Shown here: one piece after another, positions 38,611 to 50,736 of the stretch
Layout: each line of letters starts with the position of its first letter
How positions within the stretch are numbered: the first letter of the stretch is position 1
Assembly: GCF_963576545.1 (NCBI RefSeq)
Contig: NW_026870435.1
Coordinates: forward strand, 62,001-126,000
Direction of reading: 5' to 3'
Origin: Limanda limanda
Taxonomy: Eukaryota > Chordata > Actinopteri > Pleuronectiformes > Pleuronectidae
DNA: 64,000 nucleotides
Program-made: the position numbers and the translations under genes
Notes under the pieces: generated by a model
The model's database searches: none
What the model was told of the DNA's origin: nothing
Seen by the model: only the letters and a program-made list of their open reading frames with translations

Positions 38611-39314
38611 GAAAGAGATATTCTTGAATAACTTTTTTTGTGAAGGTCGGAGAGACTTGGAAAGTGGTTGCATCTGGACTAATTTGGGTCCTGCGGATCG
38701 ATTGGTACCATCCCCGAGCTTGTACGACCTTCGAAAGAGGTCGACCGACGAAATTCCCCCAAATCTGAGGAGATATTCTTGAATAACTTTTTTTGTGAAG
38801 GTCGGAGAGACTTGCAAGTAGGCTCTACCCCCACTAAATGGGGTTGCGCGCATCGATCGGTACCATCCTTGAGCTTCTCCGACTTTCGGAAGGGTTAGGG
38901 TTAGGGTTAGGGATGAAAGCACATAGGAGAAAGAGATATTCTTGAATAACTTTTTTTGTGAAGGTCGGAGAGACTTGCAAGTAGGCTCTACCCCCACTAA
39001 ATGGGGTAGCGCGCATCGATCGGTACCATCCTTGAGCTTCTCCGACTTTCGGAAGGGTTAGGGTTAGGGTTAGGGATGAAAGCACATAGGAGAAAGAGAT
39101 ATTCTTGAATAACTTTTTTTGTGAAGGTCGGAGAGACTTGGAAAGTGGTTGCATCTGGACTAATTTGGGTCCTGCGGATCGATTGGTACCATCCCCGAGC
39201 TTGTACGACCTTCGGAAGAGGTCGACCGACGAAATTCCCCCAAATCTGAGGAGATATTCTTGAATAACTTTTTTTGTGAAGGTCGGAGAGACTTGCAAGT
39301 AGGCTCTACCCCCA
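38359..39314 (+). repeat. 956-bp tandem duplicate, copy 1
   Basis: This unit holds two AAB trimers with one contracted A (2 x 481 minus 6). The contracted monomer with CCTGGAGCTT is near 38.55 kb. Confidence 0.75.
38580..38594 (+). repeat. Contracted telomeric tract, two TTAGGG
   Basis: Same CCTGGAGCTT lineage, copied in the 3.04-kb block. Confidence 0.93.
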
Positions 39315-40270
39315 CTAAATGGGGTTGCGCGCATCGATCGGTACCATCCTTGAGCTTCTCCGACTTTCGGAAGGGTTAGGGTTAGGGTTAGGGATGAAAG
39401 CACATAGGAGAAAGAGATATTCTTGAATAACTTTTTTTGTGAAGGTCGGAGAGACTTGCAAGTAGGCTCTACCCCCACTAAATGGGGTAGCGCGCATCGA
39501 TCGGTACCATCCTGGAGCTTCTCCGACTTTCGGAAGGGTTAGGGTTAGGGATGAAAGCACATAGGAGAAAGAGATATTCTTGAATAACTTTTTTTGTGAA
39601 GGTCGGAGAGACTTGGAAAGTGGTTGCATCTGGACTAATTTGGGTCCTGCGGATCGATTGGTACCATCCCCGAGCTTGTACGACCTTCGAAAGAGGTCGA
39701 CCGACGAAATTCCCCCAAATCTGAGGAGATATTCTTGAATAACTTTTTTTGTGAAGGTCGGAGAGACTTGCAAGTAGGCTCTACCCCCACTAAATGGGGT
39801 TGCGCGCATCGATCGGTACCATCCTTGAGCTTCTCCGACTTTCGGAAGGGTTAGGGTTAGGGTTAGGGATGAAAGCACATAGGAGAAAGAGATATTCTTG
39901 AATAACTTTTTTTGTGAAGGTCGGAGAGACTTGCAAGTAGGCTCTACCCCCACTAAATGGGGTAGCGCGCATCGATCGGTACCATCCTTGAGCTTCTCCG
40001 ACTTTCGGAAGGGTTAGGGTTAGGGTTAGGGATGAAAGCACATAGGAGAAAGAGATATTCTTGAATAACTTTTTTTGTGAAGGTCGGAGAGACTTGGAAA
40101 GTGGTTGCATCTGGACTAATTTGGGTCCTGCGGATCGATTGGTACCATCCCCGAGCTTGTACGACCTTCGGAAGAGGTCGACCGACGAAATTCCCCCAAA
40201 TCTGAGGAGATATTCTTGAATAACTTTTTTTGTGAAGGTCGGAGAGACTTGCAAGTAGGCTCTACCCCCA
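39315..40270 (+). repeat. 956-bp tandem duplicate, copy 2
   Basis: The same marker monomer recurs at 39.51 kb with its two-unit telomeric tract at 39536. The match fades by about 40.2 kb. Confidence 0.75.
39536..39550 (+). repeat. Contracted telomeric tract, two TTAGGG
   Basis: Same CCTGGAGCTT lineage, copied in the 956-bp duplicate. Confidence 0.93.
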
Positions 40271-40432
40271 CTAAATGGGGTAGCGCGCATCGATCGGTAC
40301 CATCCTTGAGCTTCTCCGACTTTCGGAAGGGTTAGGGTTAGGGTTAGGGATGAAAGCACATAGGAGAAAGAGATATTCTTGAATAACTTTTTTTGTGAAG
40401 GTCGGAGAGACTTGGAAAGTGGTTGCATCTGG

Positions 40433-40444
40433 ACTAAATGGGGT
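40433..40444 (+). other. Likely A-to-B micro-conversion patch
   Basis: The B monomer at 40371-40525 reads ACTAAATGGGGT where other B copies read ACTAATTTGGGT. The two changed bases are exactly those of A at the equivalent position, while the flanks remain B. They also create an ATG at 40438 on the + strand, which opens a 71-codon frame with no sign of being a gene. Confidence 0.7.
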
Positions 40445-42089
40445 CCTGCGGATCGATTGGTACCATCCCCGAGCTTGTACGACCTTCGAAAGAGGTCGAC
40501 CGACGAAATTCCCCCAAATCTGAGGAGATATTCTTGAATAACTTTTTTTGTGAAGGTCGGAAAGACTTGCAAGTAGGCTCTACCCCCACTAAATGGGGTA
40601 GCGCGCATCGATCGGTACCATCCTTGAGCTTCTCCGACTTTCGGAAGGGTTAGGGTTAGGGTTAGGGATGAAAGCACATAGGAGAAAGAGATATTCTTGA
40701 ATAACTTTTTTTGTGAAGGTCGGAGAGACTTGCAAGTAGGCTCTACCCCCACTAAATGGGGTAGCGCGCATCGATCGGTACCATCCTTGAGCTTCTCCGA
40801 CTTTCGGAAGGGTTAGGGTTAGGGTTAGGGATGAAAGCACATAGGAGAAAGAGATATTCTTGAATAACTTTTTTTGTGAAGGTCGGAGAGACTTGGAAAG
40901 TGGTTGCATCTGGACTAATTTGGGTCCTGCGGATCGATTGGTACCATCCCCGAGCTTGTACGACCTTCGGAAGAGGTCGACCGACGAAATTCCCCCAAAT
41001 CTGAGGAGATATTCTTGAATAACTTTTTTTGTGAAGGTCGGAGAGACTTGCAAGTAGGCTCTACCCCCACTAAATGGGGTAGCGCGAATCGATCGGTACC
41101 ATCCTTGAGCTTCTCCGACTTTCGGAAGGGTTAGGGTTAGGGTTAGGGATGAAAGCACATAGGAGAAAGAGATATTCTTGAATAACTTTTTTTGTGAAGG
41201 TCGGAGAGACTTGGAAAGTGGTTGCATCTGGACTAATTTGGGTCCTGCGGATCGATTGGTACCATCCCCGAGCTTGTACGACCTTTGAAAGAGGTCGACC
41301 GACGAAATTCCCCCAAATCTGAGGAGATATTCTTGAATAACTTTTTTTGTGAAGGTCGGAGAGACTTGGAAGTAGGCTCTACCCCCACTAAATGGGGTTG
41401 CGCACATCGATCGGTACCATCCTTGAGCTTCTCCGACTTTCGGAAGGGTTAGGGTTAGGGTTAGGGATGAAAGCACATAGGAGAAAGAGATATTCTTGAA
41501 TAACTTTTTTTGTGAAGGTCGGAGAGACTTGCAAGTAGGCTCTACCCCCACTAAATGGGGTAGCACGCATCGATCGGTACCATCCTTGAGCTTCTCCGAC
41601 TTTCGGAAGGGTTAGGGTTAGGGTTAGGGATGAAAGCACATAGGAGAAAGAGATATTCTTGAATAACTTTTTTTGTGAAGGTCGGAGAGACTTGAAAAGT
41701 GGTTGCATCTGGACTAATTTGGGTCCTGCGGATCGATTGGTACCATCCCCGAGCTTGTACGACCTTCGGAAGAGGTCGACCGACGAAATTCCCCCAAATC
41801 TGAGGAGATATTCTTGAATAACTTTTTTTGTGAAGGTCGGAGAGACTTGCAAGTAGGCTCTACCCCCACTAAATGGGGTTGCGCGCATCGATCGGTACCA
41901 TCCTTGAGCTTCTCCGACTTTCGGAAGGGTTAGGGTTAGGGTTAGGGATGAAAGCACATAGGAGAAAGAGATATTCTTGAATAACTTTTTTTGTGAAGGT
42001 CGGAGAGACTTGCAAGTAGGCTCTACCCCCACTAAATGGGGTAGCGCGCATCGATCGGTACCATCTTGGAGCTTCTCCGACTTTCGGAA

Positions 42090-42104
42090 GGGTTAGGGTT
42101 AGGG
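42090..42104 (+). repeat. Contracted telomeric tract, two TTAGGG
   Basis: Same lineage with one further change, CATCTTGGAGCTT. Confidence 0.93.
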
Positions 42105-43242
42105 ATGAAAGCACATAGGAGAAAGAGATATTCTTGAATAACTTTTTTTGTGAAGGTCGGAGAGACTTGGAAAGTGGTTGCATCTGGACTAATTTGGGTC
42201 CTGCGGATCGATTGGTACCATCCCCGAGCTTGTACGACCTTCGAAAGAGGTCGACCGACGAAATTCCCCCAAATCTGAGGAGATATTCTTGAATAACTTT
42301 TTTTGTGAAGGTCGGAGAGACTTTCAAGTAGGCTCTACCCCCACTAAATGGGGTTGCGCGCATCGATCGGTACCATCCTTGAGCTTCTCCGACTTTCGGA
42401 AGGGTTAGGGTTAGGGTTAGGGATGAAAGCACATAGGAGAAAGAGATATTCTTGAATAACTTTTTTTGTGAAGGTCGGAGAGACTTGCAAGTAGGCTCTA
42501 CCCCCACTAAATGGGGTAGCGCGCATCGATCGGTACCATCCTTGAGCTTCTCCGACTTTCGGAAGGGTTAGGGTTAGGGTTAGGGATGAAAGCACATAGG
42601 AGAAAGAGATATTCTTGAATAACTTTTTTTGTGAAGGTCGGAGAGACTTGGAAAGTGGTTGCATCTGGACTAATTTGGGTCCTGCGGATCGATTGGTACC
42701 ATCCCCGAGCTTGTACGACCTTCGGAAGAGGTCGACCGACGAAATTCCCCCAAATCTGAGGAGATATTCTTGAATAACTTTTTTTGTGAAGGTCGGAGAG
42801 ACTTGCAAGTAGGCTCTACCCCCACTAAATGGGGTTGCGCGCATCGATCGGTACCATCCTTGAGCTTCTCCGACTTTCGGAAGGGCTAGGGTTAGGGTTA
42901 GGGATGAAAGCACATAGGAGAAAGAGATATTCTTGAATAACTTTTTTTGTGAAGGTCGGAGAGACTTGCAAGTAGGCTCTACCCCCACTAAATGGGGTAG
43001 CGCGCATCGATCGGTACCATCCTTGAGCTTCTCCGACTTTCGGAAGGGTTAGGGTTAGGGTTAGGGATGAAAGCACATAGGAGAAAGAGATATTCTTGAA
43101 TAACTTTTTTTGTGAAGGTCGGAGAGACTTGGAAAGTGGTTGCATCTGGACTAATTTGGGTCCTGCGGATCGATTGGTACCATCCCCGAGCTTGTACGAC
43201 CTTCGAAAGAGGTCGACCGACGAAATTCCCCCAAATCTGAGG

Positions 43243-43404
43243 AGATATTCTTGAATAACTTTTTTTTGAAGGTCGGAGAGACTTGCAAGTAGGCTCTACC
43301 CCCACTAAATGGGGTTGCGCGCATCGATCGGTACCATCCTTGAGCTTCTCCGACTTTCGGAAGGGTTAGGGTTAGGGTTAGGGATGAAAGCACATAGGAG
43401 AAAG
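43243..43404 (+). repeat. 1-bp deletion A monomer, occurrence 6
   Basis: It lies in the left-type block embedded in the right domain. The next A has ordinary CTTGAATAAC, so it was copied from a relative of occurrence 5 that lacked that change. Confidence 0.9.
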
Positions 43405-43893
43405 AGATATTCTTGAATAACTTTTTTTGTGAAGGTCGGAGAGACTTGCAAGTAGGCTCTACCCCCACTAAATGGGGTAGCACGCATCGATCGGTACCAT
43501 CCTTGAGCTTCTCCGACTTTCGGAAGGGTTAGGGTTAGGGTTAGGGATGAAAGCACATAGGAGAAAGAGATATTCTTGAATAACTTTTTTTGTGAAGGTC
43601 GGAGAGACTTGCAAGTAGGCTCTACCCCCACTAAATGGGGTAGCGCGCATCGATCGGTACCATCCTTGAGCTTCTCCGACTTTCGGAAGGGTTAGGGTTA
43701 GGGTTAGGGATGAAAGCACATAGGAGAAAGAGATATTCTTGAATAACTTTTTTTGTGAAGGTCGGAGAGACTTGCAAGTAGGCTCTACCCCCACTAAATG
43801 GGGTAGCGCGCATCGATCGGTACCATCCTTGAGCTTCTCCGACTTTCGGAAGGGTTAGGGTTAGGGTTAGGGATGAAAGCACATAGGAGAAAG
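43243..43893 (+). repeat. Run of four A monomers
   Basis: This is the same arrangement as 32042-32692, including the deletion in the first monomer, displaced by 11,201 bp. Confidence 0.88.
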
Positions 43894-44169
43894 AGATATT
43901 CTTGAATAACTTTTTTTGTGAAGGTCGGAGAGACTTGGAAAGTGGTTGCATCTGGACTAATTTGGGTCCTGCGGATCGATTGGTACCATCCCCGAGCTTG
44001 TACGACCTTCGGAAGAGGTCGACCGACGAAATTCCCCCAAATCTGAGGAGATATTCTTGAATAACTTTTTTTGTGAAGGTCGGAGAGACTTGCAAGTAGG
44101 CTTTACCCCCACTAAATGGGGTAGCGCGCATCGATCGGTACCATCCTTGAGCTTCTCCGACTTTCGGAA

Positions 44170-44184
44170 GGGTTAGGGTTAGGG
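44170..44184 (+). repeat. Contracted telomeric tract, two TTAGGG
   Basis: CTTTACC background. Sibling CTTTACC monomers near 32.90, 35.95, 49.86, 54.01 and 56.73 kb keep three units. Confidence 0.93.
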
Positions 44185-46568
44185 ATGAAAGCACATAGGA
44201 GAAAGAGATATTCTTGAATAACGTTTTTTGTGAAGGTCGGAGAGACTTGCAAGTAGGCTCTACCCCCACTAAATGGGGTAGCGCGCATCGATCGGTACCA
44301 TCCTTGAGCTTCTCCGACTTTCGGAAGGGTTAGGGTTAGGGTTAGGGATGAAAGCACATAGGAGAAAGAGATATTCTTGAATAACTTTTTTTGTGAAGGT
44401 CGGAGAGACTTGGAAAGTGGTTGCATCTGGACTAATTTGGGTCCTGCGGATCGATTGGTACCATCCCCGAGCTTGTACGACCTTCGGAAGAGGTCGACCG
44501 ACGAAATTCCCCCAAATCTGAGGAGATATTCTTGAATAACTTTTTTTGTGAAGGTCGGAGAGACTTGCAAGTAGGCTCTACCCCCACTAAATGGGGTAGC
44601 GCGCATCGATCGGTACCATCCTTGAGCTTCTCCGACTTTCGGAAGGGTTAGGGTTAGGGTTAGGGATGAAAGCACATAGGAGAAAGAGATATTCTTGAAT
44701 AACTTTTTTTGTGAAGGTCCGAGAGACTTGCAAGTAGGCTCTACCCCCACTAAATGGGGTAGCGCGCATCGATCGGTACCATCCTTGAGCTTCTCCGACT
44801 TTCGGAAGGGTTAGGGTTAGGGTTAGGGATGAAAGCACATAGGAGAAAGAGATATTCTTGAATAACTTTTTTTGTGAAGGTCGGAGAGACTTGGAAAGTG
44901 GTTGCATCTGGACTAATTTGGGTCCTGCGGATCGATTGGTACCATCCCCGAGCTTGTACGACCTTCGGAAGAGGTCGACCGACGAAATTCCCCCAAATCT
45001 GAGGAGATATTCTTGAATAACTTTTTTTGTGAAGGTCGGAGAGACTTGCAAGTAGGCTCTACCCCCACTAAATGGGGTTGCGCGCATCGACCAGTACCAT
45101 CCTTGAGCTTCTCCGACTTTCGGAAGGGTTAGGGTTAGGGTTAGGGATGAAAGCACATAGGAGAAAGAGATATTCTTGAATAACTTTTTTTGTGAAGGTC
45201 GGAAAGACTTGCAAGTAGGCTCTACCCCCACTAAATGGGGTAGCGCGCATCGATCGGTACCATCCTTGAGCTTCTCCGACTTTCGGAAGGGTTAGGGTTA
45301 GGGTTAGGGATGAAAGCACATAGGAGAAAGAGATATTCTTGAATAACTTTTTTTGTGAAGGTCGGAGAGACTTGCAAGTAGGCTCTACCCCCACTAAATG
45401 GGGTAGCGCGCATCGATCGGTACCATCCTTGAGCTTCTCCGACTTTCGGAAGGGTTAGGGTTAGGGTTAGGGATGAAAGCACATAGGAGAAAGAGATATT
45501 CTTGAATAACTTTTTTTGTGAAGGTCGGAGAGACTTGGAAAGTGGTTGCATCTGGACTAATTTGGGTCCTGCGGATCGATTGGTACCATCCCCGAGCTTG
45601 TACGACCTTCGAAAGAGGTCGACCGACGAAATTCCCCCAAATCTGAGGAGATATTCTTGAATAACTTTTTTTGTGAAGGTCGGAAAGACTTGCAAGTAGG
45701 CTCTACCCCCACTAAATGGGGTAGCGCGCATCGATCGGTACCATCCTTGAGCTTCTCCGACTTTCGGAAGGGTTAGGGTTAGGGTTAGGGATGAAAGCAC
45801 ATAGGAGAAAGAGATATTCTTGAATAACTTTTTTTGTGAAGGTCGGAGAGACTTGCAAGTAGGCTCTACCCCCACTAAATGGGGTAGCGCGCATCGATCG
45901 GTACCATCCTTGAGCTTCTCCGACTTTCGGAAGGGTTAGGGTTAGGGTTAGGGATGAAAGCACATAGGAGAAAGAGATATTCTTGAATAACTTTTTTTGT
46001 GAAGGTCGGAGAGACTTGGAAAGTGGTTGCATCTGGACTAATTTGGGTCCTGCGGATCGATTGGTACCATCCCCGAGCTTGTACGACCTTCGGAAGAGGT
46101 CGACCGACGAAATTCCCCCAAATCTGAGGAGATATTCTTGAATAACTTTTTTTGTGAAGGTCGGAGAGACTTGCAAGTAGGCTCTACCCCCACTAAATGG
46201 GGTAGCGCGCATCGATCGGTACCATCCTTGAGCTTCTCCGACTTTCGGAAGGGTTAGGGTTAGGGTTAGGGATGAAAGCACATAGGAGAAAGAGATATTC
46301 TTGAATAACTTTTTTTGTGAAGGTCGGAGAGACTTGGAAAGTGGTTGCATCTGGACTAATTTGGGTCCTGCGGATCGATTGGTACCATCCCCGAGCTTGT
46401 ACGACCTTCGAAAGAGGTCGACCGACGAAATTCCCCCAAATCTGAGGAGATATTCTTGAATAACTTTTTTTGTGAAGGTCGGAGAGACTTGGAAGTAGGC
46501 TCTACCCCCACTAAATGGGGTTGCGCGCATCGATCGGTACCATCCTTGAGCTTCTCCGACTTTCGGAA

Positions 46569-46583
46569 GGGTTAGGGTTAGGG
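46569..46583 (+). repeat. Contracted telomeric tract, two TTAGGG
   Basis: Background GACTTGGAAGTAGG plus GGGGTTGCGCG. Siblings near 0.70, 34.81, 37.86 and 47.28 kb keep three units. Confidence 0.93.
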
Positions 46584-48005
46584 ATGAAAGCACATAGGAG
46601 AAAGAGATATTCTTGAATAACTTTTTTTGTGAAGGTCGGAGAGACTTGCAAGTAGGCTCTACCCCCACTAAATGGGGTAGCGCGCATCGATCGGTACCAT
46701 CCTTGAGCTTCTCCGACTTTCGGAAGGGTTAGGGTTAGGGTTAGGGATGAAAGCACATAGGAGAAAGAGATATTCTTGAATAACTTTTTTTGTGAAGGTC
46801 GGAGAGACTTGGAAAGTGGTTGCATCTGGACTAATTTGGGTCCTGCGGATCGATTGGTACCATCCCCGAGCTTGTACGACCTTCGGAAGAGGTCGACCGA
46901 CGAAATTCCCCCAAATCTGAGGAGATATTCTTGAATAACTTTTTTTGTGAAGGTCGGAGAGACTTGCAAGTAGGCTCTACCCCCACTAAATGGGGTAGCG
47001 CGCATCGATCGGTACCATCCTTGAGCTTCTCCGACTTTCGGAAGGGTTAGGGTTAGGGTTAGGGATGAAAGCACATAGGAGAAAGAGATATTCTTGAATA
47101 ACTTTTTTTGTGAAGGTCGGAGAGACTTGGAAAGTGGTTGCATCTGGACTAATTTGGGTCCTGCGGATCGATTGGTACCATCCCCGAGCTTGTACGACCT
47201 TTGAAAGAGGTCGACCGACGAAATTCCCCCAAATCTGAGGAGATATTCTTGAATAACTTTTTTTGTGAAGGTCGGAGAGACTTGGAAGTAGGCTCTACCC
47301 CCACTAAATGGGGTTGCGCGCATCGATCGGTACCATCCTTGAGCTTCTCCGACTTTCGGAAGGGTTAGGGTTAGGGTTAGGGATGAAAGCACATAGGAGA
47401 AAGAGATATTCTTGAATAACTTTTTTTGTGAAGGTCGGAGAGACTTGCAAGTAGGCTCTACCCCCACTAAATGGGGTAGCACGCATCGATCGGTACCATC
47501 CTTGAGCTTCTCCGACTTTCGGAAGGGTTAGGGTTAGGGTTAGGGATGAAAGCACATAGGAGAAAGAGATATTCTTGAATAACTTTTTTTGTGAAGGTCG
47601 GAGAGACTTGGAAAGTGGTTGCATCTGGACTAATTTGGGTCCTGCGGATCGATTGGTACCATCCCCGAGCTTGTACGACCTTCGGAAGAGGTCGACCGAC
47701 GAAATTCCCCCAAATCTGAGGAGATATTCTTGAATAACTTTTTTTGTGAAGGTCGGAGAGACTTGCAAGTAGGCTCTACCCCCACTAAATGGGGTTGCGC
47801 GCATCGATCGGTACCATCCTTGAGCTTCTCCGACTTTCGGAAGGGTTAGGGTTAGGGTTAGGGATGAAAGCACATAGGAGAAAGAGATATTCTTGAATAA
47901 CTTTTTTTGTGAAGGTCGGAGAGACTTGCAAGTAGGCTCTACCCCCACTAAATGGGGTAGCGCGCATCGATCGGTACCATCCTGGAGCTTCTCCGACTTT
48001 CGGAA

Positions 48006-48020
48006 GGGTTAGGGTTAGGG
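48006..48020 (+). repeat. Contracted telomeric tract, two TTAGGG
   Basis: CCTGGAGCTT lineage, inside the first 4,153-bp duplicate. Confidence 0.93.
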
Positions 48021-49158
48021 ATGAAAGCACATAGGAGAAAGAGATATTCTTGAATAACTTTTTTTGTGAAGGTCGGAGAGACTTGGAAAGTGGTTGCATC
48101 TGGACTAATTTGGGTCCTGCGGATCGATTGGTACCATCCCCGAGCTTGTACGACCTTCGAAAGAGGTCGACCGACGAAATTCCCCCAAATCTGAGGAGAT
48201 ATTCTTGAATAACTTTTTTTGTGAAGGTCGGAGAGACTTGCAAGTAGGCTCTACCCCCACTAAATGGGGTTGCGCGCATCGATCGGTACCATCCTTGAGC
48301 TTCTCCGACTTTCGGAAGGGTTAGGGTTAGGGTTAGGGATGAAAGCACATAGGAGAAAGAGATATTCTTGAATAACTTTTTTTGTGAAGGTCGGAGAGAC
48401 TTGCAAGTAGGCTCTACCCCCACTAAATGGGGTAGCGCGCATCGATCGGTACCATCCTTGAGCTTCTCCGACTTTCGGAAGGGTTAGGGTTAGGGTTAGG
48501 GATGAAAGCACATAGGAGAAAGAGATATTCTTGAATAACTTTTTTTGTGAAGGTCGGAGAGACTTGGAAAGTGGTTGCATCTGGACTAATTTGGGTCCTG
48601 CGGATCGATTGGTACCATCCCCGAGCTTGTACGACCTTCGGAAGAGGTCGACCGACGAAATTCCCCCAAATCTGAGGAGATATTCTTGAATAACTTTTTT
48701 TGTGAAGGTCGGAGAGACTTGCAAGTAGGCTCTACCCCCACTAAATGGGGTTGCGCGCATCGATCGGTACCATCCTTGAGCTTCTCCGACTTTCGGAAGG
48801 GCTAGGGTTAGGGTTAGGGATGAAAGCACATAGGAGAAAGAGATATTCTTGAATAACTTTTTTTGTGAAGGTCGGAGAGACTTGCAAGTAGGCTCTACCC
48901 CCACTAAATGGGGTAGCGCGCATCGATCAATACCATCCTTGAGCTTCTCCGACTTTCGGAAGGGTTAGGGTTAGGGTTAGGGATGAAAGCACATAGGAGA
49001 AAGAGATATTCTTGAATAACTTTTTTTGTGAAGGTCGGAGAGACTTGGAAAGTGGTTGCATCTGGACTAATTTGGGTCCTGCGGATCGATTGGTACCATC
49101 CCCGAGCTTGTACGACCTTCGAAAGAGGTCGACCGACGAAATTCCCCCAAATCTGAGG

Positions 49159-49320
49159 AGATATTCTTGAATAACTTTTTTTTGAAGGTCGGAGAGACTT
49201 GCAAGTAGGCTCTACCCCCACTAAATGGGGTTGCGCGCATCGATCGGTACCATCCTTGAGCTTCTCCGACTTTCGGAAGGGTTAGGGTTAGGGTTAGGGA
49301 TGAAAGCACATAGGAGAAAG
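49159..49320 (+). repeat. 1-bp deletion A monomer, occurrence 7
   Basis: This is part of the 4,153-bp duplicate; the A two monomers upstream has the private GATCAATACC variant. Confidence 0.9.
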
Positions 49321-50445
49321 AGATATTCTTGAATAACTTTTTTTGTGAAGGTCGGAGAGACTTGCAAGTAGGCTCTACCCCCACTAAATGGGGTAGCACG
49401 CATCGATCGGTACCATCCTTGAGCTTCTCCGACTTTCGGAAGGGTTAGGGTTAGGGTTAGGGATGAAAGCACATAGGAGAAAGAGATATTCTTGAATAAC
49501 TTTTTTTGTGAAGGTCGGAGAGACTTGCAAGTAGGCTCTACCCCCACTAAATGGGGTAGCGCGCATCGATCGGTACCATCCTTGAGCTTCTCCGACTTTC
49601 GGAAGGGTTAGGGTTAGGGTTAGGGATGAAAGCACATAGGAGAAAGAGATATTCTTGAATAACTTTTTTTGTGAAGGTCGGAGAGACTTGGAAAGTGGTT
49701 GCATCTGGACTAATTTGGGTCCTGCGGATCGATTGGTACCATCCCCGAGCTTGTACGACCTTCGGAAGAGGTCGACCGACGAAATTCCCCCAAATCTGAG
49801 GAGATATTCTTGAATAACTTTTTTTGTGAAGGTCGGAGAGACTTGCAAGTAGGCTTTACCCCCACTAAATGGGGTAGCGCGCATCGATCGGTACCATCCT
49901 TGAGCTTCTCCGACTTTCGGAAGGGTTAGGGTTAGGGTTAGGGATGAAAGCACATAGGAGAAAGAGATATTCTTGAATAACGTTTTTTGTGAAGGTCGGA
50001 GAGACTTGCAAGTAGGCTCTACCCCCACTAAATGGGGTAGCGCGCATCGATCGGTACCATCCTTGAGCTTCTCCGACTTTCGGAAGGGTTAGGGTTAGGG
50101 TTAGGGATGAAAGCACATAGGAGAAAGAGATATTCTTGAATAACTTTTTTTGTGAAGGTCGGAGAGACTTGGAAAGTGGTTGCATCTGGACTAATTTGGG
50201 TCCTGCGGATCGATTGGTACCATCCCCGAGCTTGTACGACCTTCGGAAGAGGTCGACCGACGAAATTCCCCCAAATCTGAGGAGATATTCTTGAATAACT
50301 TTTTTTGTGAAGGTCGGAGAGACTTGCAAGTAGGCTCTACCCCCACTAAATGGGGTAGCGCGCATCGATCGGTACCATCCTTGAGCTTCTCCGACTTTCG
50401 GAAGGGTTAGGGTTAGGGTTAGGGATGAAAGCACATAGGAGAAAG

Positions 50446-50600
50446 AGATATTCTTGAATAACTTTTTTTGTGAAGGTCCGAGAGACTTGGAAAGTGGTTG
50501 CATCTGGACTAATTTGGGTCCTGCGGATCGATTGGTACCATCCCCGAGCTTGTACGACCTTCGAAAGAGGTCGACCGACGAAATTCCCCCAAATCTGAGG
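50446..50600 (+). repeat. Chimeric B monomer with an A-lineage box 1 marker
   Basis: The variant GTCCGAG (C at 50479) occurs elsewhere only in A monomers (44720, 54632, 57357, 59444), where it is followed by CTTGCAAG. Here it is followed by the B sequence CTTGGAAAG. The A-to-B switch therefore lies between 50479 and about 50490, inside box 1, at the edge of the 4,153-bp duplication. Confidence 0.75.
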
Positions 50601-50721
50601 AGATATTCTTGAATAACTTTTTTTGTGAAGGTCGGAGAGACTTGGAAGTAGGCTCTACCCCCACTAAATGGGGTTGCGCGCATCGATCGGTACCATCCTT
50701 GAGCTTCTCCGACTTTCGGAA

Positions 50722-50736
50722 GGGTTAGGGTTAGGG
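50722..50736 (+). repeat. Contracted telomeric tract, two TTAGGG
   Basis: GACTTGGAAGTAGG background, the +4,153-bp copy of 46569. Confidence 0.93.

Larger units (their letters stand above)
42344..44100 (+). repeat. Left-type block embedded in the right domain
   Basis: Markers of 31.14-32.9 kb recur here at +11,201 bp: the CTAGGG variant (42886), the 1-bp deletion monomer (43243) and the following run of four A monomers. One marker differs: the A at 43.48 kb has GATCGGTACC where 32.29 kb has GATCAGTACC. It looks like a transposed or exchanged copy from the left domain. Confidence 0.75.
46500..50490 (+). repeat. 4,153-bp tandem duplicate, copy 1
   Basis: Equivalent monomers recur at +4,153 bp. 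With one 1-bp deletion and two 6-bp contractions restored this equals 17 A plus 9 B. Shared private markers include GATCAATACC at 48.93 and 53.08 kb. Confidence 0.8.

Noticed and set aside
40438..40653. Plus-strand open frame of 71 codons
   Set aside because: Its ATG exists only because of the two-base patch in one B monomer. The rest is ordinary satellite.
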